64,000 nucleotides of DNA from JABCZH01 sp963803775 (GTDB taxonomy: Bacteria > Acidobacteriota > Terriglobia > Terriglobales > Acidobacteriaceae): contig CAWDNS010000007.1 in the NCBI GenBank assembly GCA_963803775.1, positions 124,001 to 188,000 of the forward strand. Reading direction: 5' to 3'. The notes below the pieces were generated by a model, which was not told the DNA's origin, searched no databases, and saw nothing but the letters and a program-made list of their open reading frames with translations. The position numbers were made by a program, and so were the translations under genes. Positions within the stretch are counted from its first letter, which is position 1, and every line of letters starts with the position of its first letter. Positions 37,001 to 45,377 of the stretch are shown piece after piece.

Positions 37001-39023
37001 CGATGCGGCTTTGCTGCTCGCGGCGTTTCTGCAGCCGCTCCACTTCAAACTTCAAGCCAGGATATTGGCTGTAGATGGTTCGAAGGATCTCCCAGTCATT
37101 GACAGCGTCTACGTACGCGCCTTCCTCCTCGTGATGATGGGCGCGCGCGACGATCGAATTCACCAGGTCACGCTTGTCTTTCACCAGCCGTAGCGCGCGT
37201 TCGAAGTGCGTTTCCCCGGGATTCTGCTCCAGGGCCTCCTTCAGGATGTTCACCTTTTTGTCGAGATCAGCTTCGGCTTCCACTTGCCGGTCGATGGCAG
37301 CTATGAATGCCGAGAGTTGCTGTCGTTGCTGTTCTTCGATGTCATACTTGAGCGCCTGAAACAGCGCGTGGTTGGGATACTTTGCCAGGTAGCCTTCACA
37401 GATGGCGAGGGCTTTGCCGAAGTTTCGCTCTCCGAGGTGCTTCTTGGCCTCGACATATGCGGTGTTCATCGCGTCATGTTCGGAACGAACTTCGTTGTAA
37501 AAGCTCTGGTAAGTGGCGCCACGCTCCGGAGCCGAAGCATCGGGCGCCCGCCGGTCCAGTTCCAGGACCACCGCCAGCTTACTGAGCGCGCTGCTGACAT
37601 CTCCCTTCTGCCACGCGTCCATTGCCGCGCGGTGAATTTGTACTTTTTCCTGACGCAGCTTGTTGTATTCGTGCTCTTCGCGATCCACTTCAGCGATAAG
37701 TTGCAACGCCCGGCCTTCCTTGGGCCGAAGCTGCAACACATTTTGCAGGGCTTCACGCGCGTGCGGGTAAGCGTGATTGTCCATGTGCTGGCGTGCCAGG
37801 CGGTACCAGTTTTCGATCTGCTTTTCGCTACGCCGGTTTTCGATTTGGCTCTTCAGCGACAAAGCCTGCGCATTGTCAGGTTCCATCTCCAGGATGTCCT
37901 GGAGTTTCTGCAGAGCCAGCGGATCTTCCGCCTCTTCAAAGCGGGCCTTGGCTGCTTCCATGAGCTGCGCAATCGTCTTGCGCCTTACGGTGCTGTCAAG
38001 CTGAGTACGCAACCCACTGATCGAACTGTCGATATGGCCTTCCGCTTCCAGTTCCCCCAGAATCTCTCCGGCAAACTGGTAGTCCCCGGTTTCGAGCGCC
38101 TTGGTGGCGCGCTCCAGACGTGGCCGCGTGCGTACGGGGTCGAAGAATTCGATCGGCTCGTTGCGCAGCGCTTTGTTCAGGACGTCACCGAACTCGCGCG
38201 CACTCGAGAAACGGTGCCACGGCTGCTTGGCCATGCCCTTGTGCACGACGCGGCCAATGGATTGGCTTACCGCTGAATTGATTTCCGAAGCCGGCGGTGG
38301 AATCTGTTTGCGGATAGCTTCAACAATCTCGTCTGCCCGGGCTCGCTGGAAGGGTTGCCGGCCAGTAAGCGCTTCGTAGCACACCACACTCAGTGAAAAG
38401 ATGTCGGACGCAGCCGATAGCGGCTTCATCTCGATCTGCTCCGGGGACATGTAGACCAGCGTCCCTTTTTGTCCTCGAGTGTGAGTGTCGGTCATGTGTG
38501 CCACACCGAAATCGATGATCTTCACTGAGTCATCTTCCATGACAAAGATGTTGCTCGGTTTCAGATCGCGGTGCACCAGGCCGCGCTCGTGCGCCGCCTG
38601 CAAGCCGCGGCATGTCTGGGAAATGATTTCGACCGTACGTTCCACCGTCAGCCGGTGGCTCGACTTGCGGATGAATGTATCCAGGGTCGTTCCCGGCAGC
38701 AGCGGCATCACGAAGTAGGGTTTGTTCTTGCCGTCTTCTTCAAACTCGCCAATGTCGAATATCTCGACAATGTTGGGATGGCTCATGGAGGCGAGCACAT
38801 CACATTCTTTGTAGAAGAGCTGCAGTGACGCAGGATCGGGGAGATCGAGGATGGTCTTAACCGCCACTTCGCGGCGAACCACGGTATCGTAGGCGCGGTA
38901 CACCAGTCCCATGCCGCCTTGGCCCAACACTTGTCTTACTTCGTAGCGGCCGGCCAATTTTCGCGGGACTGTGGGATCCTCCATGGCCCTCCCCCCGGAG
39001 AGATCAATGATCTTAGCAGGCAT
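34008..39023 (-). CDS. Giant Ser/Thr protein kinase with TPR and PEGA domains
   Basis: 1671 aa. A cytoplasmic Hanks kinase domain spans about residues 25-290: P-loop VLGQGGMGLVY, Lys in VAVKTI, catalytic loop VHRDLKPSN, DFGVAH, and MSPEQIE. It is followed by about 650 residues of TPR-like helices and coiled coil, a Pro/Ala/Lys linker with PVPAKPAAKP repeats, a single membrane helix (MMAAGAAVVALVLMFALLSG) and an extracytoplasmic part with five or so PEGA-type beta units (SVKVHTTPAGATIRVNKEAR, LSIQGGPPGAQVVIDQVPAG). A C-terminal concanavalin-like lectin/LamG-like module ends it. ATG 39023 has GGAG upstream. Substrates unknown. Confidence 0.93.
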   Translation of the reverse strand: MPAKIIDLSGGRAMEDPTVPRKLAGRYEVRQVLGQGGMGLVYRAYDTVVRREVAVKTILDLPDPASLQLFYKECDVLASMSHPNIVEIFDIGEFEEDGKNKPYFVMPLLPGTTLDTFIRKSSHRLTVERTVEIISQTCRGLQAAHERGLVHRDLKPSNIFVMEDDSVKIIDFGVAHMTDTHTRGQKGTLVYMSPEQIEMKPLSAASDIFSLSVVCYEALTGRQPFQRARADEIVEAIRKQIPPPASEINSAVSQSIGRVVHKGMAKQPWHRFSSAREFGDVLNKALRNEPIEFFDPVRTRPRLERATKALETGDYQFAGEILGELEAEGHIDSSISGLRTQLDSTVRRKTIAQLMEAAKARFEEAEDPLALQKLQDILEMEPDNAQALSLKSQIENRRSEKQIENWYRLARQHMDNHAYPHAREALQNVLQLRPKEGRALQLIAEVDREEHEYNKLRQEKVQIHRAAMDAWQKGDVSSALSKLAVVLELDRRAPDASAPERGATYQSFYNEVRSEHDAMNTAYVEAKKHLGERNFGKALAICEGYLAKYPNHALFQALKYDIEEQQRQQLSAFIAAIDRQVEAEADLDKKVNILKEALEQNPGETHFERALRLVKDKRDLVNSIVARAHHHEEEGAYVDAVNDWEILRTIYSQYPGLKFEVERLQKRREQQSRIESKTRVVEQIDACLHSSDYGRALDLLQQAKAEFPNEAELAELEKLANDGIQRSTEAHRLMAEGQDLCGQNKAAEGIKLLRDAYELDEHNALTRAVLSNALVEQARLIAQSNWQEADRLARQADDLNPGHPLAKTVRTLISDQKREQLVSECVSQARKLQSAGDLAGAVTRIEEVLATYPREPRLIQIQDTLRRELQTQRRQARRRDLEELRRMEQEAETLADAKTKQNLGERVRALANRHVEDEEVLSSANGLLKRLDVPTVSGKKPSQDGEKAKSDQPKKVVSSPPPDAGQNTMSVYIPPTMDVKPAAKSPDTPTPKAAKPVPPVPAKPAAKPVPVKPQSVTAGPTRLKLKLSRGQMMAAGAAVVALVLMFALLSGNRKHTSGTQPVTAFSVKVHTTPAGATIRVNKEARGVSDLQLDLPAGAYEIEADLDGYQPKTITFDAKTGAANSLELTLEPALPVVKLSSDTGAGKIFFDDLPPSDLEGAQWTLDKVAPGDHKLKFDGPQGSASFTFATEAGAVPVIKGSITANGVLAVVVNNLGGRLQVVTSDPAVKLSLDGQSPSDSGKDGWQLTQVTPGTHELTLTQGSSQYKLNVDAGPTPSLTTFLESGRNVGTLVVVTNEDKARVFLDGQPQKDTTHGGELRISDLGPKDYTVKVTKNGFLDLPEQKVRIRKGEERRLAFNLQPLPHFGTLSIQGGPPGAQVVIDQVPAGIVQPDGSFTAANITPGDHVVELRKDRFKPRRLQKRFVAGTNVALTPAEAVLEAATGAVKITFTPADASVTLTKTGEAPIKVTSGSALNLPPGTYTLSARTADNLTRTSTVEVVVGQSKVVDLPLGPSGMSLWDDPAGWKQDQGSFVHKGGDFVLYSASPTSGTFVFSAMLRKGHRLQWVVNYIDAQNYILFQMDENNFYRSVLRNGQKTDEAKFPFKSDKKSFHTIQVRISSTEIDHQIKNGESWVALDKWSGTNLSGGKFGFYIPGSDQVALSSFNRYADLGAH

Positions 39024-39463
39024 CTGCGCCGGCTCCAAGCGCAGTAAGTTAGAGGTGCGTAGGTGACTGGCAAACTCTTGGTATACAAATCTTTACCATT
39101 GCGGCCTCCACAAACTGGCATCTTTTCAACTACACTGGTACATCGAAACATAACAACGGATTCGGGGTTGGTTTTGCGTTTTTCTTGGGCAGTCGATACT
39201 GGGCTAGCATCGCTGATGGTTAGAGACCCAATCCGTAAAAACACAAAATAAACCACTTACAGGGCAGGACCGGTAAAACTGTCGGTACCGTGACTTGGAA
39301 GTGGTGTCGTAATTCATGCCAAAAAGGAACTCGTGTTCGATTCTTTCATCCCGCGTCGAACTCTGATCGGAACTTCCGGATGCCGCCGGTGTTCCACGAT
39401 TGGGAAGCTGGGATCGTCGAGACTACGAACCGGGATCCTAACTCTCACTTCGTGGAGGATTCT
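39024..39463. other. Intergenic region upstream of the giant kinase and the lipoprotein
   Basis: About 440 bp shared by the divergent kinase and lipoprotein genes. The plus-strand frame that covers the lipoprotein opens at 39290, but the coding start is 39464. I see no tRNA, hairpin terminator or convincing small gene in the interval. Confidence 0.5.
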
Positions 39464-39907
39464 ATGAAGCACTTTGGTATTGCGATCATACTTTCTGTGG
39501 CGCTGGCGTTGTCCGGCTGCGGCAATTCCAGCGGCAGTAATAGCATTAACGGGGACTGGACAGCGACGCTAACCAATCCGGACGGATCCGCAGCTCTCGC
39601 GTTCACCGTAACGCTGGCAGGGAATGGCAGCGCATTGAATATCACCAACCTTAGTTTCACAACCTCGTCCTCCTGCTTTGCTTTGGGAACGACCGCGACC
39701 GGCGCATTCACTGTTACTGGCACTTCGGGCGGCGTAACCACTGGCAATTTTCAAATGACGATAACGTCAGGAGCGTCGAACACCAACGGGACAAACGAGC
39801 TCACGCTGGTGGGAACACTAACTGGTAGCTCCATTACAGGTAACTGGACGCTGACCGGAACTGGGGCCGGCTGCAGTGGATCGGGATCATTCACCATGAC
39901 CGATTGA
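39464..39907 (+). CDS. Small lipoprotein, Ser/Thr/Gly-rich beta
   Basis: 147 aa, starting at the ATG at 39464 with GGAGG at 39454. Lipobox LSGC after the hydrophobic core MKHFGIAIILSVALA predicts lipidation of the cysteine. The mature protein is beta-rich, with alternating Thr/Ser/Gly strands (ALAFTVTLAGNGSALNITNL, STGNW-like ITGNWTLTGTGAG), the look of an Ig-like or lipocalin-like outer-membrane lipoprotein. No motif defines a function. Confidence 0.75.
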   Translation: MKHFGIAIILSVALALSGCGNSSGSNSINGDWTATLTNPDGSAALAFTVTLAGNGSALNITNLSFTTSSSCFALGTTATGAFTVTGTSGGVTTGNFQMTITSGASNTNGTNELTLVGTLTGSSITGNWTLTGTGAGCSGSGSFTMTD

Positions 39908-39965
39908 TGAACCGAGACTAGGGATAGCGCTACTACTTTCTACAAACGCAAGCGCAGGTTATATG

Positions 39966-39996
39966 GCGTCGGGCGGGCAGTCAGCCCGCCCAACGC
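39966..39996 (+). terminator. Hairpin after the lipoprotein gene
   Basis: GGGCGGGC (39971-39978) pairs perfectly with GCCCGCCC (39984-39991), loop AGTCA, with outer GCGT/ACGC. The T-run is weak, so termination strength is uncertain. Confidence 0.5.
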
Positions 39997-40153
39997 TTGT
40001 TTCCGGGACAAATAGAATCTCATAAGTGTGCATAATTTTGCACTTCATGGCGACGCTGCGGTTGAAAACTTTTCATTTTTCCCGCACTAATCGATGTATC
40101 TAGGGGTCGAACGCGACGCACCGAAATTTATTTGTCAATTTTTTCTAGAATCC

Positions 40154-40182
40154 TTAAATTTGTCACCAATTCGAAGTATAAT
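40154..40182 (+). promoter_or_regulatory. Promoter of the Kelch protein gene
   Basis: Perfect -10 TATAAT at 40177-40182 with a weak -35 (TTAAAT) 17 bp upstream at 40154-40159. The surrounding 100 bp are AT-rich, unlike the rest of the window. It lies about 110 bp before the ATG at 40293. Confidence 0.5.
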
Positions 40183-40292
40183 GCGACCCCGACGGAGCTT
40201 TGGGCTTGCCACAGCTTTTCCCTCCCAATTCTGTGGTCGATGAATCAACGACTCCGCGTGTAAAACCCACATCCTCCAAAGGAGATCGCAGA

Positions 40293-41768
40293 ATGCAGAA
40301 CCAAGGCGTCAAAATGTTGCGATTGCTCGCAATCGCATCGATGGTATTAATCGCGTCAGGTATTGCCAGCTCTCAGGAACCGGCAACCGGAACCTGGGCG
40401 AAGCTCAAGAATCAACCAAGCTTTCAAACTGATACGGCACTTGTTCTTACCGACGGCACCATCATGATGCACCAGTACAACAGCGGAACCTGGTGGAAGC
40501 TCACCGCCACCCTTCCCGGCAGCTATGTGAACGGTACTTGGACGAAGTTGGCCTCGATGCAGTCGGGCTACGCGCCTCTCTACTTTGCCTCTGCCGTGCT
40601 ACCGGACGGCCGGGTCCTTGTCGAAGGAGGAGAGTACAACAATCTGCAAGGCGACGAAACCAACCTGGGTGACATTTACGACCCGGTAGCCAACGTTTGG
40701 ACCACCGTGAACCCGCCCAGCGGATGGACTACGATCGGCGACTCTCCGGCCGTCGTCCTGCCCAACGGAATATTCATGATGGGCCAGGGAGGAGAACCGT
40801 CCAAGCGGCAGGTGGTGTTCAATGCCACCAATTTGACGTGGACCTCCACCGGCACGGGGAAAGCAGACGGATTCTCCGAAGAGGGCTTTGCCCTGGTGCC
40901 CAATGGCGACGTGCTAACTGTGGATACAGAAGACGGAACCAATTCTGAACTCTACAACCCCACCAGCAGCGCATGGAGCAGCGCCGGAAGCACGATTGTT
41001 ACCCTACCGAACAGCGGTGGACTGGGAATCGTCCCGGAAATGGGGCCGCTCGTCCAGCGTCCCGACGGAACGGTTGTCGCTTTTGGTGCGACTACTAACA
41101 CTTCCATCTACAACCCCACGAGCGGTACGTGGACCGCAGGTCCTCAGTTCCCCAACGGAGATGACATAGCTGACGGCCCAGGGGCTGCGCTACCCAACGG
41201 CAACATCCTGGTTTATACCAGCCCAGGCGTGTTCAACGGAACCGGAACGTTTTATGAGTTCTCCACCACCGATGTTTTCACCGAGGCTCCGAACACGGCG
41301 AGCGGTGGTTCCTTGGAATCCTGGGAAGCCCGGCTGCTGACCCTACCGACCGGCCAAGTGATGTACATTCCGGCGGATGGTCAGACCATCGATGTTGAAC
41401 TTTACACGACCAAGGGTGGACCGAAGAGTGCTTGGAGACCAGCCATCACTTCGGTTCCCAGCACGGTTACACACGGCAACTCTTATACCATCTCGGGTAC
41501 GCAATTGAATGGTCTCACTGCCGGCGCCGCCTATGGTGACGACGCACAGATGGCCAGCAATTTCCCTCTGGTGGTGATTCGAAACAAGGCGACGAAGCAC
41601 TTCTTCTTCGCCCGCACGACTAACTTCAGCACCATGGGCATCGCGACCGGTAACACCGTCGTTTCTTGCACATTTGCTGTTCCCTCAGGCATCGAAACCG
41701 GTGCCAGCACCGTGTACGTTGTGGCCAACGGTATTCCGTCGGCTGGAAAACCCATCACAGTAAACTAG
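40293..41768 (+). CDS. Secreted Kelch/galactose-oxidase-like beta-propeller protein
   Basis: 491 aa from the ATG at 40293, with AAAGGAG in front. Signal peptide MLRLLAIASMVLIASGIASS. At least five Kelch-type blades follow (DGRVLVEGGEYNN, ELYNPTSSAWSSAGSTI, SIYNPTSGTWTAGPQFP, NGNILVYTSPG, GQVMYIPADGQ) in the spacing of galactose-oxidase propellers. A C-terminal Ig-like E-set domain (ITSVPSTVTHGNSYTISGTQ to ASTVYVVANGIPSAGKPITV) resembles the DUF1929-type C-terminus. The Cu-ligand Tyr/His of galactose oxidase cannot be placed, so activity is not claimed. A clear terminator follows. Confidence 0.8.
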   Translation: MQNQGVKMLRLLAIASMVLIASGIASSQEPATGTWAKLKNQPSFQTDTALVLTDGTIMMHQYNSGTWWKLTATLPGSYVNGTWTKLASMQSGYAPLYFASAVLPDGRVLVEGGEYNNLQGDETNLGDIYDPVANVWTTVNPPSGWTTIGDSPAVVLPNGIFMMGQGGEPSKRQVVFNATNLTWTSTGTGKADGFSEEGFALVPNGDVLTVDTEDGTNSELYNPTSSAWSSAGSTIVTLPNSGGLGIVPEMGPLVQRPDGTVVAFGATTNTSIYNPTSGTWTAGPQFPNGDDIADGPGAALPNGNILVYTSPGVFNGTGTFYEFSTTDVFTEAPNTASGGSLESWEARLLTLPTGQVMYIPADGQTIDVELYTTKGGPKSAWRPAITSVPSTVTHGNSYTISGTQLNGLTAGAAYGDDAQMASNFPLVVIRNKATKHFFFARTTNFSTMGIATGNTVVSCTFAVPSGIETGASTVYVVANGIPSAGKPITVN

Positions 41769-41780
41769 CATTTTGTGATC

Positions 41781-41816
41781 GCCCCGTTCTTCCGGGAGAA
41801 TGCGGAAGGACGGGGC
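41781..41816 (+). terminator. Rho-independent terminator after the Kelch gene
   Basis: GCCCCGT-T-CTTCCG (41781-41794) pairs with CGGAAG-G-ACGGGGC (41803-41816), one mismatch, followed by GTTGTTATTTCT. It also separates the convergent reductase gene. Confidence 0.8.
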
Positions 41817-41899
41817 GTTGTTATTTCTACCCAACCACTCGATCCCTGACCTTCGAACCCCGGGGCGTCTCGGCGAATGTCACTCCGACCGGAAAACCC

Positions 41900-43372
41900 T
41901 CATGCAGCGGAAATCTGGGCTCCTCTTGTCTCGACAACCTTATGCGCTGACGCTGTCGATGAGAACAGAGCTATGAGACCTTCGACCAGTGTTGGGTGAG
42001 TCAGGACTGCATCGCGCAGCGCGGTGTAGGGCAGCCCGGCGATCATCGCAATCTGGACGGCGGCCAGGGTCTCCCCCGCACCGACACCGAAGGCCGTGAA
42101 CCCGAGAATGTGATCGCCATCAGCTTCCACGAGGACTTTCACAAACCCGCGGGTCTCCGAGAGCGTGTGTGCACGTAGGTTGGTTTCCATTGGGACCTTA
42201 AACAGGCGATACGCTATCCCTTGAGCCTTCGCTTCTGTTTCGCTCAGACCGATACGAGCAAGTTCGGGGTCGGTAAACAGACAATATGGGACTTGCCTGC
42301 CCGTGGTCACACGCTTGCCACCGGTTAAATTGGCATGGACTACGCGGAAATCGTCGATGCTGATGTGAGTGAACTGCGGGCTACCTGCGACCTCGCCGAT
42401 CGCCCAGACGCCGGGCGCGGTGGTCTGCAGCCGCTCGTTGACCTTGATGTATCCCCGGTCGGTGAGCTCCACGCCGGTCAGTTCCAGGCCGAGTCCTTCC
42501 GTATTCGGATTGCGGCCTGTGGCGACCAATACATGACTGCCCTTTAGGACTTTCTCAATTCCATTCTGCTCGACGACGACACTTACCGAGTCGCCACATT
42601 TGCCTGACACTCGCTTGATTCGTGCATTCAGGAGAGTGTCGATGCCTTCATCGGTGAGCAGGCTGCGAAGAGCGTCGCATACGTCCGGGTCTTCTTTGGA
42701 CATCAATCTCGCATTGCGATCAACCATCGTCACCTTGCTGCCGAATCGCCGCATGGCCTGCGAAAGCTCCACTCCGACGTAGCCCCCACCGACAACCAGC
42801 AAGTGTTCGGGAATTTCATCGAGTTCAAGAGCCTCGACGTGCGTAAGCGGCTGCGCTTCCGCAAGGCCAGGAATTGGCTCCAGCGCGGCACGCGTGCCCG
42901 TACTAACGATCACATTCGCGCCACGCAGCCGACGGATCTTCCCATTGGCCAGTGTGACTTCCACTGTTTTCGGGGCCAGGAAGCGGCCCGTTCCCAAGAT
43001 GAACTCGGCTCCCGTGTTCCTGTAATTTTCCATATACATGTCGTTCAGACCACGCACCATCTTGCGCTTGCGTTCGCGCACGTCGGCCATGTCGATCTTG
43101 AAGCCATCGCATGTGATGCCGAATTCTTTGCTTCGGCGAACGTAATCCACAACTTTCGCAGTATGGATAATGTTCTTGCTCGGAAGGCACGCAATATTAG
43201 GGCACGATCCGCCAATGTATTTGCGATCGACGACTGCGACACGTTCGCCTTCGCCAGCAAAAGTCCACGCAGCAACGGTCGACCCGGTCCCGCCACCGAG
43301 AATCACCAAATCAAATTCTTCCGGCTTGACATTGTTACGTACCTGGGACAATGAAGGATTGAGGCTGTTCAT
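41900..43372 (-). CDS. FAD-dependent pyridine-nucleotide disulfide oxidoreductase (mercuric reductase-like)
   Basis: 490 aa; the ATG at 43372 has AAGGAG at a good distance. FAD-binding VILGGGTGSTVAAW, redox pair GGSCPNIACLPSK (CxxxxC), NAD(P)-binding LLVVGGGYVGVELSQ, a GVWAIGEVAGSPQFTH FAD motif, and a C-terminal dimerisation domain with VLTHPTLVEGL. The HPT site has the expected histidine, but the extra Cys pair of true MerA is absent and there is no mer operon. I therefore call the family only. It follows the beta-hydroxyacid dehydrogenase gene on the same strand. Confidence 0.88.
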   Translation of the reverse strand: MNSLNPSLSQVRNNVKPEEFDLVILGGGTGSTVAAWTFAGEGERVAVVDRKYIGGSCPNIACLPSKNIIHTAKVVDYVRRSKEFGITCDGFKIDMADVRERKRKMVRGLNDMYMENYRNTGAEFILGTGRFLAPKTVEVTLANGKIRRLRGANVIVSTGTRAALEPIPGLAEAQPLTHVEALELDEIPEHLLVVGGGYVGVELSQAMRRFGSKVTMVDRNARLMSKEDPDVCDALRSLLTDEGIDTLLNARIKRVSGKCGDSVSVVVEQNGIEKVLKGSHVLVATGRNPNTEGLGLELTGVELTDRGYIKVNERLQTTAPGVWAIGEVAGSPQFTHISIDDFRVVHANLTGGKRVTTGRQVPYCLFTDPELARIGLSETEAKAQGIAYRLFKVPMETNLRAHTLSETRGFVKVLVEADGDHILGFTAFGVGAGETLAAVQIAMIAGLPYTALRDAVLTHPTLVEGLIALFSSTASAHKVVETRGAQISAA

Positions 43373-43465
43373 ACGGACTCCTTCTTTGAGCAAGCGAATC
43401 GAATTATCGCCACCAGTTAATCCTATTCGGTGGCTCAGACTACCCCGCGGAAATCCCGCGTAGCT

Positions 43466-44365
43466 TTAGGCCGCTCGGCCGGTCTTGCTGCTCTGGCCTG
43501 AGTCTTCAGCTGCAATTCGCGAAATCGCTGACCAGTCGAGCGAGTCGCCGCCTCGGGCAAGCAAAGCCAAAAAGCGGTCGCGAATCAGGCTGGCAAGCGG
43601 AAGCGGAACGCGGAATTGCTCGCCGGCCTCAAGAGTGAGGCGAACATCTTTAAGGCCGAGCGGTGCGGCGAAGCCGGCAGGCTTGAATTTTTTGTCAGCA
43701 ATAAGTCCGCCATAGGTTTTATAGACCGGCGCGGGGAAAAGAGTCGACGTGAGAAAATCCAGATACTCATGCTGATCGATCCCAGCTTTGCCGACTAGCG
43801 CCATGGCTTCGCTGAGAGACTCAATTACCGATGCGATCAGGAAATTCCCGCTGAGCTTGACCAGATTGGCGACCGAAGGTTGCTCTCCAAAGCGGAAAGT
43901 GCGCTGGCTGATGGCATCTAATAGAGGCGCGCAGCGCTCGACGGCATCGTTAGGGCCGGCAACAACAACGAACAACTTGCCCGCTTCGGCCGCTTCCGGG
44001 CGTCCGAAAACAGGAGCTGAAATAAACCGCTGATTGTGCTTTTGGTGCGCAGCCGTAAGTTTCTGCGAGAGTGCGACGCTGATTGTGCTGGAAGAGATAT
44101 GGACCGATCCTGGTCGGAGGTTCGCCAGGATTCCCGATTCGCCGAATGCCACGCTTTCAACGGCATGATCGTCGGCGAGCATGGTGAATACGAAGTCGGC
44201 ACCGGAGGTTTCGGCCGGGTTGGGGGCAGCGCGAGCACCCTGCTTGAGCAGCGGCTTGGCTTTTTCGGGGGTGCGATTATATACGGTAAGGTCGTGTCCG
44301 GCCTTGAGCAGGTTCATCGCCATTGCTGAACCCATGTTCCCAAGACCAATGAATCCGACTTTCAT
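43466..44365 (-). CDS. Beta-hydroxyacid dehydrogenase (HIBADH/GlxR family)
   Basis: 299 aa, full length. N-terminal Rossmann motif MKVGFIGLGNMGSAMAMNL, substrate-binding SSSTISVALSQKL, and the catalytic helix with Lys in VANLVKLSGNFL, which is the family pattern (G-x-x-x-K-x-x-x-N). It oxidises or reduces a small beta-hydroxy acid with NAD(P). The substrate may be 3-hydroxyisobutyrate or tartronate semialdehyde, or it may be an imine-reductase-like enzyme. It lies between a crotonase and the disulfide reductase. Confidence 0.9.
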   Translation of the reverse strand: MKVGFIGLGNMGSAMAMNLLKAGHDLTVYNRTPEKAKPLLKQGARAAPNPAETSGADFVFTMLADDHAVESVAFGESGILANLRPGSVHISSSTISVALSQKLTAAHQKHNQRFISAPVFGRPEAAEAGKLFVVVAGPNDAVERCAPLLDAISQRTFRFGEQPSVANLVKLSGNFLIASVIESLSEAMALVGKAGIDQHEYLDFLTSTLFPAPVYKTYGGLIADKKFKPAGFAAPLGLKDVRLTLEAGEQFRVPLPLASLIRDRFLALLARGGDSLDWSAISRIAAEDSGQSSKTGRAA

Positions 44366-44530
44366 GATGTCTCTCCCTGTTTAGCCTTCAATAATGGATG
44401 CGGGCGGACTGACAGGCGATTCGGGAAGTGAATACCGAAAATCCCCGTCCCCTGATTCTGCACGCCAGCTCCTCGCCTCTCGCCCAAGATAGCGGTATGG
44501 GCCCGCTAGGATGAATCAGGTCGAGAACCT

Positions 44531-45322
44531 TCATGCGATTTTTCCTTTCTGAGCGACAGCTCTCATTGATTTCACCAAGTCAGCTGCCGACGCTCCCTCA
44601 AGCGACAGTCCATAGCCGACTTCCCGAACAATGCGCTCTTTCAACGGTTGAATGAAATGTACCCGCGTATTGCGGCGCGTCACTTCGGGAGCCTTCAAGT
44701 ACAACTGGGCCAATTCCCGTGCCCGGCTGAGCGCCTTCCCGTTCGGTACAACCTCGGCAACCACTCCCCATTCGTGCGCCATACGCGCCGATAGTGGCTG
44801 TGGATTGAGCAGGAACGCCTCAGCTCGTCCTGCGCCCGCGCGATAACTCCAGGTGGTGAAAATTCCGTCGCCGGGCGCAACGCCCTGGGAGAAGTGGGCC
44901 ACGTCCTGGAAGGTCGCACCCTCCCCTGCCACAATTACGCTCGCAAGTAGCGCGTAGTCGGAGTGCACATGGGCTCGTCCTTCGATTGCCGCGATCACCG
45001 GCACGCGTATGTTAGCTATGTTTTCCAAAACCTGAACGCCTTCATCGTGAACCTGGCTCCAAACGCCGGGATCCGCAGCATCGCCAAAAGATGACCAATC
45101 GACATCAGTGATGAACTCCCCGCCTGCGCCGGTAAGGATTACGATCTTGTTTGCTCGATCTTGCGCAATTCTGTAGAAGGCGTCGACAAATTCCGTGTGA
45201 GCTTGCGCGCTCATAATCAACGGGCCGCCATTGTTGTGGAATTCAGCAACCAGCACGCCTTTGTCATCTCGTGTCAGCTTTAGGTTGTGATAAGCGGCAA
45301 AGTAGTTATCTTGAAGTTGCAT
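44531..45322 (-). CDS. Enoyl-CoA hydratase/isomerase (crotonase) family protein
   Basis: 263 aa from the ATG at 45322 with GAGGAGAATACG in front; the frame runs 73 codons further upstream with low-complexity residues that are not part of the family. Crotonase fold signs: IVILTGAGGEFITDVDWSSF and the oxyanion region VPVIAAIEGRAHVHSDYALL. The usual Glu pair of true hydratases is not evident, so its reaction (isomerase, hydrolase, or inactive) is open. It follows the SDR gene by 55 bp. Confidence 0.85.
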   Translation of the reverse strand: MQLQDNYFAAYHNLKLTRDDKGVLVAEFHNNGGPLIMSAQAHTEFVDAFYRIAQDRANKIVILTGAGGEFITDVDWSSFGDAADPGVWSQVHDEGVQVLENIANIRVPVIAAIEGRAHVHSDYALLASVIVAGEGATFQDVAHFSQGVAPGDGIFTTWSYRAGAGRAEAFLLNPQPLSARMAHEWGVVAEVVPNGKALSRARELAQLYLKAPEVTRRNTRVHFIQPLKERIVREVGYGLSLEGASAADLVKSMRAVAQKGKIA

Positions 45323-45377
45323 CGTATTCTCCTCTCTGTTTTGCCCTGACTGCGTTGTTATGGTTAGCACTACGTCA

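Noticed and set aside
37206..38276. 356-codon plus-strand frame inside the giant kinase gene
   Set aside because: It lies wholly antisense to a well-supported kinase/TPR frame; no family resemblance.
41900..43372. Genuine mercuric reductase
   Set aside because: The redox CxxxxC is present, but the C-terminal Cys pair of MerA is missing and no mer genes are near.
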